A stretch of DNA of 64,000 nucleotides from the NCBI RefSeq assembly GCF_009910845.1, contig NZ_SIJB01000013.1:28413-92412 (forward strand), read 5' to 3'. The notes beneath the pieces were generated by a model, which was not told the DNA's origin, did no database searches, and saw nothing but the letters and a program-made list of their open reading frames with translations. How positions within the stretch are numbered: the first letter of the stretch is position 1; every line of letters begins with the position of its first letter. This stretch comes from Chengkuizengella marina. Lineage in GTDB: Bacteria > Bacillota > Bacilli > Paenibacillales > KCTC-33759. Positions 57,697 through 64,000 of the stretch are shown one piece after another. The position numbers and the translations under genes are program-made.

Positions 57697-58197
57697 TTAA
57701 TTGTTGGTTGAAAAAAATTGTCTATATTCAGCAGCTTTTGCATCACTAGTTGTTTTAAAACCGCCTTCAACTTTTCCTTTGTATTCACCATCTTCATAGT
57801 AAATAATAGTTGGAGTCACATCGATGAATTCCCATCCTTGTTCAAATTCCCACACGTTATATTGATATAATTCTACCCCAACTTCTTCTACAATTGGATT
57901 CAGAACTGGAGTAGTATACTCACAAACTGGACATGTAGGAGAAAAGAAGTAGACATAGAAACTTTCCCCATTTTCTTTCATTTCTTGAAATTGATCAGGA
58001 AGAATAATATTCTGATAATTTTCATCATCTAATTGTTTTCTAGTTTCTGGTTTTAAATCTTTAGGTGAAGTTTGATACAATCTTTCAGCATCTTTTTCAT
58101 ACTTTGCATAAGCTTGATTTTCAGAAAGTTGATTTACGAAATATAATGATGCAATTAACACAATAACAATAGAAGAATATATAATTAGCTTCTTCAT
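57697..58197 (-). CDS. Membrane-anchored thioredoxin-like protein
   Basis: 166 residues. One N-terminal membrane helix (about 4-22) exposes a thioredoxin fold outside the cell. The redox site is CPVC in FFSPTCPVCEY (about 91-101), and the cis-proline is in VTPTIIYY. It probably helps in disulfide exchange of secreted proteins, like BdbA-type or ResA-like proteins. A longer insertion before the active site (PKDLKPETRKQLDDENYQN) sets it apart. Single gene; ATG follows GGGGTG. Confidence 0.88.
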   Translation of the reverse strand: MKKLIIYSSIVIVLIASLYFVNQLSENQAYAKYEKDAERLYQTSPKDLKPETRKQLDDENYQNIILPDQFQEMKENGESFYVYFFSPTCPVCEYTTPVLNPIVEEVGVELYQYNVWEFEQGWEFIDVTPTIIYYEDGEYKGKVEGGFKTTSDAKAAEYRQFFSTNN

Positions 58198-58382
58198 AAA
58201 ACACCCCTATTCTAGTTTCTTGATTTTATTATAATATAAATCCTGGACAGAGTGAATGTTATCCATAATTTTGTCATTTAAAGTACAGTTATATAAATAA
58301 TGGTTATTATATTGGATAGTTCATGAATAAAATGGATAATCTATGATTGTTATGTTTTACAATTGATGTGGAGGCGATTAAT

Positions 58383-59402
58383 TTGGTCGATGTGATGATT
58401 AGACCTGACATGAGAACATCTAATGGAGAAGTAAGTGATATTTTACTGCATAATAAATATGTAGGAACATGTTCAATTGTGTATCGTGAAGGGGAAAGAA
58501 TTGCGGGTGCTGTTCAACTTGAGGAACAATCATTAGATCGATTTAAAAAAGATAGAGTAACAAGTTTTGTAAAAACTTATATTCAGTCTTTGATTGATGC
58601 GTTGCATGTGAATGAGTGTGATGTCATTGTAAGTTACAGTAATTACGATCATGTCATTGCAACAGAAGGAAATGTAGGAGAAATAGAAGAGATCATTGAA
58701 GTTGATGAATATTTTTCCGACAATGATACTGAGCAAGATATGATTGATTTTTCAGATGAAGAAGAAGCTGAAAGTACTCAAGGGTATGAACTACTTATCG
58801 TAGGTGAAAGGAAAAATGCGGTAGAATATCATGTTTACAATGAGGATGAAAATTGGATTGCAGAAGCGTTTATGAGTATATTTGGAACAGATGTAGTTGG
58901 GGAAGTGAGTTGGCTTAAAGAACCAACAGAACATGAGTTAAATGATGTTACAGAATTGATTATCTCCGATTTTGATGACGAGGAAATGGATACTTTTATG
59001 ATTGATATGACTTATCAAGGTCAACTGCTAGAAACCCTTGAACTTACACATGAGGAATTACTTGAAGATACAGAATATACAATGACTTCAGATTATACGG
59101 ATGATGACTTTAATATTGTACTTACAAGAGATGATAATGAAATATTAACTTATGATATCTATAGGTCACTGAATCAAGGTGAACTTCCATTTGGAAGAGC
59201 GACTATTGATATCAGTGAATTAGAAGTTGTGGGTTCTATTGATGTAACCGATCCAGGAATTGAAGAAGAAAGGGAGCAAATCGCAACAGCATTGATGAAG
59301 GAAATTGATAAAGTATGTGACTACAATAGCTTCAACCTTACAATGATGTATCAAAATAAACCCATTGATGAGATTATGTTAGAAAATGATCAGATTCATT
59401 AA
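58383..59402 (+). CDS. Acidic protein with three internal repeats, function unknown
   Basis: I do not recognise the family. 339 residues, strongly acidic, no signal peptide or membrane helix. Three copies of a domain of about 90 residues can be aligned: about 15-100, 140-235 and 245-339. The last two share the pattern Y-x-[VI]-Y ... A ... VVG ... E ... I ... M-x-YQ ... L (VEYHVYNEDENW / LTYDIYRSLNQG; DVVGEVSW / EVVGSIDV; MTYQGQLL / MMYQNKPI). An acidic linker joins copies 1 and 2. TTG at 58383 lies 8 bases behind GGAGG; the frame opens at 58347. A terminator follows. Confidence 0.65.
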   Translation: MVDVMIRPDMRTSNGEVSDILLHNKYVGTCSIVYREGERIAGAVQLEEQSLDRFKKDRVTSFVKTYIQSLIDALHVNECDVIVSYSNYDHVIATEGNVGEIEEIIEVDEYFSDNDTEQDMIDFSDEEEAESTQGYELLIVGERKNAVEYHVYNEDENWIAEAFMSIFGTDVVGEVSWLKEPTEHELNDVTELIISDFDDEEMDTFMIDMTYQGQLLETLELTHEELLEDTEYTMTSDYTDDDFNIVLTRDDNEILTYDIYRSLNQGELPFGRATIDISELEVVGSIDVTDPGIEEEREQIATALMKEIDKVCDYNSFNLTMMYQNKPIDEIMLENDQIH

Positions 59403-59446
59403 TTAAAAACTAACATCATTAGCTTCACTTATGTTAATACCATCAT

Positions 59447-59475
59447 TAAACTCGCCGATTGGCGAGTTTTCTTTA
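59447..59475 (+). terminator. Terminator of the triple-repeat gene
   Basis: AAACTCGCC-GATT-GGCGAGTTT (59448-59469) followed by TCTTT. Confidence 0.85.
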
Positions 59476-59571
59476 TTTGCCACAGAAATTTTTACCGGTA
59501 TTCATGTTAAATTCCTTATGATATTCTAAAAAAAACCAACATTTTCTTATATTTGAGGAGAATCCTTTTTT

Positions 59572-60078
59572 ATGTTTGAAATACTTGTTGTTACAATGAT
59601 CATATTATCGCTGGGCACTAGCTTTTTATATGATAAAGATATTTATCTAGTTTATGTTATATTTTTAATACCAATTCTGCTAGTATATTATTTTTCTGAT
59701 ATTGAGATAGTAACCAACTTAATGTATTGCATTTTTGGTATTGTTGGGATTATCACATTTTTGGGTAAATTATCTTTACATGAAGGTAATAAACCTAGAA
59801 AGTATGCTTCGTCTATGTTGCCTTTATTAATATTCTCAATCATTGTAAATGTTGCATTATGGGATAATTATTCAAAAAGCTTAATTCCTGGCTATTATGA
59901 CGGTATGGGTATGTCTAATAAATTAGCCTATGGGTTTATTGGAGATGATTCCTGGTCAACTGAATTGTATAATAGTGCTTTTGAACAATCCATTTATATA
60001 TCCGTTATTTTTATTGTTGTTTATCTCATTCTTTTAATAATGGATCGATCTAGAATAAAGAGAAATAAGAGTAAATAA
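59572..60078 (+). CDS. Hypothetical membrane protein, 168 residues
   Basis: Five hydrophobic segments (about 2-19, 25-41, 47-64, 82-98 and 138-157) with a short extracellular loop containing WDNYSKSLIPGYYDG and an acidic GDDSWSTELYN stretch. Ends in a basic tail. No family recognised. ATG behind TGAGGAG. It is separated by a promoter from queD, so it is probably monocistronic. Confidence 0.65.
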   Translation: MFEILVVTMIILSLGTSFLYDKDIYLVYVIFLIPILLVYYFSDIEIVTNLMYCIFGIVGIITFLGKLSLHEGNKPRKYASSMLPLLIFSIIVNVALWDNYSKSLIPGYYDGMGMSNKLAYGFIGDDSWSTELYNSAFEQSIYISVIFIVVYLILLIMDRSRIKRNKSK

Positions 60079-60154
60079 TGATAATTTGTAAGCGACTTAT
60101 TGAATTCAAGTTTTCTTAACATAAAAAATGTTACAGGCTGTCAAAAGCATGTTA

Positions 60155-60163
60155 TGATATAAT
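60155..60163 (+). promoter_or_regulatory. Extended -10 promoter of queDEC
   Basis: TGATATAAT is an extended -10 element (TG, one base, TATAAT) 35 bases before queD; no good -35 box is visible at 17 bases, which is normal for this promoter type. No preQ1 riboswitch consensus was found. Confidence 0.55.
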
Positions 60164-60197
60164 ATGTTTGAATTTTTTAAGATAAGGGATGAAAGTC

Positions 60198-60665
60198 ATG
60201 AGTTATGAAATACCAAAAAAAGTACAGCTTTTGGGTACAGATATACAAAAAGAACAGTTAAGATATCATACTAAAAAAGTATTGGTCTCTAAAGAATTTA
60301 CTTTTGATAGTGCGCATCATTTACATTGTTATGAGGGAAAATGTCAAAGTCTTCATGGGCATACATATCGATTGCAGGTCATCATGTTAGGTGAAACTGA
60401 CGAAAGAGGTATTGTCATAGATTTTGCAGATATTAAAAAAATAACAAAAGAAAAAGTAATAGATCCATTAGATCATAAATATTTAAATGATGTTTTGCCA
60501 CCTATGAATACGACGGCTGAAAATATGGTCGTTTGGATATATGAACAAATAAAAGAAGCTCTGATTCATGAAGGATGGGCACCAAAAGTGATCTTAGAAG
60601 AAATTCGTCTTTGGGAAACGCCAACTAGTTATGCTTCTGTAACAAGAGCATTAATGGAGGAATGA
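60198..60665 (+). CDS. queD: 6-carboxytetrahydropterin synthase QueD
   Basis: 155-residue T-fold enzyme that makes 6-carboxy-tetrahydropterin from dihydroneopterin triphosphate, the first queuosine-specific step. Zinc ligands are the histidine pair in FDSAHHLHCYEGKCQSLHGHTY (blocks FDSAHHL and SLHGHTY), with the catalytic Cys in GKC; the Glu in EIRLWETP closes the pterin site. ATG at 60198 fits AAGGGA; ATG at 60189 overlaps it. First gene of queD-queE-queC; its TGA precedes the queE start by two bases. Confidence 0.95.
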   Translation: MSYEIPKKVQLLGTDIQKEQLRYHTKKVLVSKEFTFDSAHHLHCYEGKCQSLHGHTYRLQVIMLGETDERGIVIDFADIKKITKEKVIDPLDHKYLNDVLPPMNTTAENMVVWIYEQIKEALIHEGWAPKVILEEIRLWETPTSYASVTRALMEE

Positions 60666-60667
60666 AC

Positions 60668-61348
60668 ATGAACGAAATCAAACTTCCTATGGTTGAAATT
60701 TTTGAGACGGTCGAAGGTGAGGGGACTGGAGCAGGTTTTCCTACCATATTTGTCCGTCTTTTTGGTTGTAATTTAAGATGTACTTGGTGTGACACTCCTT
60801 ATAGTTATCCACCAGAAAAGGCTGAAAAAGTAATGAGTATTGAAGAGATTGTGAATGATGTTCGCTCGTACTCTTCACATCATATTTGCCTGACAGGCGG
60901 GGAGCCCTTATTATATGGAGATCATTCTTTAAAATTAATAGAAGAATTAGTTAAACTAGAACAAATTAAAGATATTCATATTGAAACCAACGGAGCCATA
61001 GATCTAAAACCATTTATTAGTCAAATAAAATCTTCAAAAGTTAGATATGTCATGGATTATAAATTGCCAGATTCCGGTGAAATGGAGAAAATGAATGCAA
61101 ATAACCTTAAGTTATTGCGAAAACAAGATGAATTAAAATTCGTTATAGGCAGTGAGCAAGACTTTTTCATAGCTAAGCTATTATTGGATACCCACAAAAC
61201 AAAAGCATTACCTTTATTTAGTCCAGTTTGGGAAACGATGCCGCCTCAAAAATTGGTAGAAATGATGTTGAAACATAAATGTTCACATATTAAGTTGAAT
61301 TTACAATTGCATAAAATCATCTGGGACCCTGCAATGAGAGGTGTGTAG
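60668..61348 (+). CDS. queE: 7-carboxy-7-deazaguanine synthase QueE (radical SAM)
   Basis: 226-residue radical SAM enzyme that contracts the pterin ring to 7-carboxy-7-deazaguanine. The cluster motif is CNLRCTWCDTPYSY (CxxxCxxC, about 33-40), preceded by EIFETVEGEGTGAG, with the SAM-binding GGEPL block near 78. ATG at 60668 is preferred because GGAGG is 8 bases away; ATG at 60662 overlaps queD by an ATGA and is only 2-3 bases behind the site. Member of queDEC. Confidence 0.94.
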   Translation: MNEIKLPMVEIFETVEGEGTGAGFPTIFVRLFGCNLRCTWCDTPYSYPPEKAEKVMSIEEIVNDVRSYSSHHICLTGGEPLLYGDHSLKLIEELVKLEQIKDIHIETNGAIDLKPFISQIKSSKVRYVMDYKLPDSGEMEKMNANNLKLLRKQDELKFVIGSEQDFFIAKLLLDTHKTKALPLFSPVWETMPPQKLVEMMLKHKCSHIKLNLQLHKIIWDPAMRGV

Positions 61349-61390
61349 GATTCATACTTATTTACAATTTAAAAACAATGAGGTGTAACA

Positions 61391-62089
61391 ATGAATAAAA
61401 AAGCAGTTATTATTTTAAGTGGAGGGTTAGATAGTACAACCTGTATGGGAATTGCAAAAGACCAAGGGTACGATTTATATCCAATCACGTTTGATTACGG
61501 ACAAAGACATAACATTGAAATTGAAAAATCAAAACAAGTTGCAGATTATTATGGAGTCAAAGATAAACAAAAAGTGATCTCTTTATCCTTTTTAAAAGAT
61601 TTTGGTGGTAGTGCATTAACAGATGAAAATCTGGAAGTACCAGATGTAGTAAAATCAGATGGATCAACTGATGAGGATTCTGACATTCCAATCACTTATG
61701 TTCCTGGGCGTAATTTATTGTTTTTATCTATTGCTACATCCTATGCTGAAGTGTTAGAAGCAGATGCAATATTTATTGGTGTAAATGCCCTTGACTATAG
61801 TGGATACCCAGATTGTAGACCAGAGTTCATTGGCAAGATGGAAGAAGTCATTTCTTTAGCTACAAAAGTAGGAGTAGAAGGTCAAAAAGTGAAAATAGAA
61901 ACTCCGCTTATTTCTTGGAGTAAAGCTGAAATCATAAAAGAAGGTTTAAAAATAAATGTACCTTATCATCTAACTACTTCTTGTTACAATGGAGAAGAAG
62001 AAGCCTGTGGTACATGTGATAGTTGTCGTTTAAGATTAAAAGGTTTTGAAGAAGCAGGTTCAAAAGATCCTATTCCTTATTCTTCTTAG
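61391..62089 (+). CDS. queC: 7-cyano-7-deazaguanine synthase QueC
   Basis: 232-residue PP-loop ATPase that turns 7-carboxy-7-deazaguanine into preQ0. PP-loop SGGLDSTTC (about 10-18), FDYGQRH, YVPGRNLLFL and the terminal zinc site with four cysteines (CYNGEEEACGTCDSC, about 200-214) are all present. ATG behind GAGGTG, 42 bases after queE. Last gene of the operon, before a terminator. The final reductase QueF is encoded separately at 52.9 kb. Confidence 0.96.
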   Translation: MNKKAVIILSGGLDSTTCMGIAKDQGYDLYPITFDYGQRHNIEIEKSKQVADYYGVKDKQKVISLSFLKDFGGSALTDENLEVPDVVKSDGSTDEDSDIPITYVPGRNLLFLSIATSYAEVLEADAIFIGVNALDYSGYPDCRPEFIGKMEEVISLATKVGVEGQKVKIETPLISWSKAEIIKEGLKINVPYHLTTSCYNGEEEACGTCDSCRLRLKGFEEAGSKDPIPYSS

Positions 62090-62123
62090 CCCACCCTAAT
62101 ATCAGGCTACATATTGTCCCAAC

Positions 62124-62173
62124 AAAAGGACCTCCTAACTCACTAACTATTAGTGATTAGAAGGTCCTTTTTT
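62124..62173 (+). terminator. Terminator of queDEC
   Basis: AAAAGGACCT (62124-62133) pairs with AGGTCCTTTT (62162-62171), extended by CTAA/TTAG inside, then a T run. Confidence 0.88.
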
Positions 62174-62482
62174 ATTTTAACACTAGAGTTTTCTTGAATC
62201 GGTAGGTTTACCACTTTTAATCCAAGTCATATAAGCAATATTTAGATAGGTTAAACAAATACTTCCATATATTTTCTTTTTGCTAAAGATTTTAAACTAG
62301 TTAGTAAACGAGAGAATATGAAAGGTATTTAAACAAAAACATATAATAAATCGCTTACATGGTAGATTGATAGAATAGATCATTAGTAAAAATGTGTGTA
62401 TAATTTGTATTTGTGAAAATCGGGTGACATTCGTTAGGCGAAAGTCAAAAACTAACAAATATAACAGAAAAGAGGGCAAATA
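62174..62482. other. Intergenic region before sulP
   Basis: About 310 AT-rich bases. A TATAAT at 62397-62402 is a likely -10 box without a convincing -35. No riboswitch or RNA gene recognised. The stretch GGGTGACATTCGTTAGGCGAAAGTC, near 62421-62445, is unusually G-rich but unassigned. Confidence 0.4.
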
Positions 62483-63937
62483 TTGAATTTACAACAAACG
62501 TGGAAAGATTCCTGGTTCTCGAATGTTAGAGGCGACGTTTTATCAGGAATGACTGTTGCCTTAGCATTAATACCTGAAGCGATAGCATTTTCTATTATTG
62601 CTGGTGTAGATCCCATGGTTGGATTATATGCATCGTTTTGTATTGCAGTCGTCATTGCATTCGTAGGTGGCAGACCAGGAATGATTTCAGCAGCTACAGG
62701 TGCAATGGCATTATTAATGGTTACATTAGTAGCAGAACATGGATTGCAATACTTATTGGCAGCAACCATATTAACTGGTATTATACAATTTTTAATGGGC
62801 ATATTTAAATTAGGTCGATTTATTACTTTTATACCACAATCCGTCGTCATTGGTTTTGTGAATGCTTTAGCGATATTAATATTCATGGCTCAGCTTCCTC
62901 ATTTTGTTGGGGAATCATGGCAAATGTATGCTATTGTTGCAGGTACGTTAGCGATCATCTATATTTTACCTAGATTTACTAAAGCTATACCATCAGCATT
63001 AGTGGCAATTATTGTGATGTCTATTGCTGTGATATTTAGTGGACTAGAGATGAGATCAGTTGGAGACATGGGTAAAATTACTTCTGAACTACCTATTTTT
63101 TTAGTTCCACAAATTCCTTTTAACATAGAAACGTTAATGATTATTCTTCCTTATTCCTTCACATTAGCACTTGTAGGAATTTTGGAATCATTATTAACAG
63201 CAACCATTGTTGATGAAATGACCGAAACAAAAAGTGATAAAAATAAAGAAATTAGAGGTCAAGGCATTGCTAACTTTATCACTGGATTTTTTGGTGGTAT
63301 GGCAGGTTGTGCGATGATTGGTCAATCCGTAATTAATGTTAAATCAGGTGGAAAAGGCAGATTGTCTGCTTTAGTTGCTGGTGTATTTCTACTCTTCCTT
63401 ATCTTAGTATTAGGTGACGTTGTAGCTATGATACCAATGGCAGCGTTAGTGGGAGTTATGATTATGGTTTCCATCGGTACATTTGATTGGCAATCTCTTA
63501 GAGAATTAAATAAAATACCACGTAGTGATGCAGTTGTAATGGTTGTAACGGTTGCAATCGTAGTTGCAACACATGATTTGGCTAAAGGAGTCATTGCAGG
63601 AGTTATCTTAAGTGCATTGAATTTTGGCTGGCGTATGAGTCAGATTAAAACGAAGGTAGCAATAGAAAATAATATCAAAACTTATACAGTTTCAGGACAA
63701 TTGTTTTTCGGAACAATGACTCATTTTGTAGATTTATTTGATGTAAACAGTGATCCAGATCATATTGTAATTGACTTCAGTCAGTCCCATGTATGGGATC
63801 ATTCAGCAGTAACCGCCATATCAAAAATAATTATGAAGTATCAGCAATTAGATAAAAAAGTGTCCATTGAAGGATTAAATGAAGAGAGTAAGGCCATCAT
63901 TGAACAGGTAGGTTTAAGCTCATCCTCCGGACATTAA
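62483..63937 (+). CDS. SulP family inorganic anion transporter
   Basis: 484 residues. Membrane domain of 11-14 helices beginning with the SulP signature DVLSGMTVALALIPEAIAFS (20 residues), then PMVGLYASF and GRPGMISAATGAMALL, followed by a C-terminal STAS domain (about 385-480, VSGQLFFGTM and IDFSQSHVWDHSAV). The short form resembles BicA-like bicarbonate or sulfate transporters; the anion cannot be told. TTG start behind GAGGG. Single gene. Confidence 0.92.
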   Translation: MNLQQTWKDSWFSNVRGDVLSGMTVALALIPEAIAFSIIAGVDPMVGLYASFCIAVVIAFVGGRPGMISAATGAMALLMVTLVAEHGLQYLLAATILTGIIQFLMGIFKLGRFITFIPQSVVIGFVNALAILIFMAQLPHFVGESWQMYAIVAGTLAIIYILPRFTKAIPSALVAIIVMSIAVIFSGLEMRSVGDMGKITSELPIFLVPQIPFNIETLMIILPYSFTLALVGILESLLTATIVDEMTETKSDKNKEIRGQGIANFITGFFGGMAGCAMIGQSVINVKSGGKGRLSALVAGVFLLFLILVLGDVVAMIPMAALVGVMIMVSIGTFDWQSLRELNKIPRSDAVVMVVTVAIVVATHDLAKGVIAGVILSALNFGWRMSQIKTKVAIENNIKTYTVSGQLFFGTMTHFVDLFDVNSDPDHIVIDFSQSHVWDHSAVTAISKIIMKYQQLDKKVSIEGLNEESKAIIEQVGLSSSSGH

Positions 63938-64000
63938 TATGATATAGAACTATTTACAAACAAAAAACAACCTCTCCTTCTTGATATGCTCCCCTTACGG

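Noticed and set aside
60079..60197. preQ1 riboswitch upstream of queDEC (and upstream of queF)
   Set aside because: Both leaders were read for the preQ1-I hairpin followed by an A-rich tail; neither has the pattern.

Overview
The window is AT-rich DNA from a spore-forming, low-GC Gram-positive bacterium of the order Bacillales. Supporting genes include a SleB-type cortex hydrolase, a CotF-like spore coat protein, tetraprenyl-beta-curcumene synthase (YtpB), YugP, TcyABC, CshA, a SasB-type alarmone synthetase and an S-layer-homology (SLH) protein. A glycine-radical ThiH, a class 2 PyrD, citramalate synthase and a TolC-like protein point towards the Paenibacillaceae rather than Bacillus proper, but the genus cannot be fixed from this sequence. 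Starts are often TTG or GTG behind strong AGGAGG-type sites, so many 5' ends given here were chosen by ribosome binding site and family length. I saw no tRNA, rRNA, prophage or CRISPR.

Layout. 1-12.2 kb: the end of a TadC-like pilus protein, a vanadium-haloperoxidase/PAP2 enzyme (-), thiC under a TPP riboswitch with its terminator, an RDD membrane protein, an MFS pump, a coat protein, a DUF92 protein, an M42 aminopeptidase, a guanylate-kinase-like protein with an altered P-loop, then thiH next to a NirJ-like radical SAM/SPASM gene. 12.5-18.3 kb: a three-gene operon encoding a lipoprotein adaptor, an RND pump and a TolC-like protein, closed by a terminator that is followed at once by what looks like the 5' end of a group II intron. 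18.7-22.3 kb: two secreted proteins, the second a seven-bladed RCC1/Ig-like/SLH protein whose blades are near-identical at DNA level. 22.7-34.1 kb: LysR, MscS, PepF, a small membrane protein, YjbE (TerC), cold-shock protein, an ABC exporter, YtpB, PfkA and a deaminase. 34.2-36.4 kb: tcyABC cystine importer (-). 36.7-45.8 kb: a DUF4015 glycosidase-like protein, cshA with a long leader, a YesL-type protein, 6S RNA, SleB-like hydrolase, Tpx, rhomboid protease, a GltC-like regulator, YugP and a MerR regulator.

46.3-49.6 kb: an ammonium transporter with a clear promoter and a perfect GlnR/TnrA box, followed not by glnK but by a GlnD-like nucleotidyltransferase (DUF294) and a DnaQ-type exonuclease. 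49.6-62.1 kb: MFS pump, cimA, queF overlapping dinB, ferredoxin, pyrD, sasB-DUF309, a membrane thioredoxin, an acidic triple-repeat protein, a membrane protein and queDEC. 62.5-63.9 kb: a SulP anion transporter.

The most unusual items are the transporter/DUF294/exonuclease module, the complete MFP-RND-TolC set in an apparent monoderm, the intron remnant behind a terminator, a PepF gene with two credible starts (secreted and cytosolic), and the expandable RCC1 repeat array in a surface protein.
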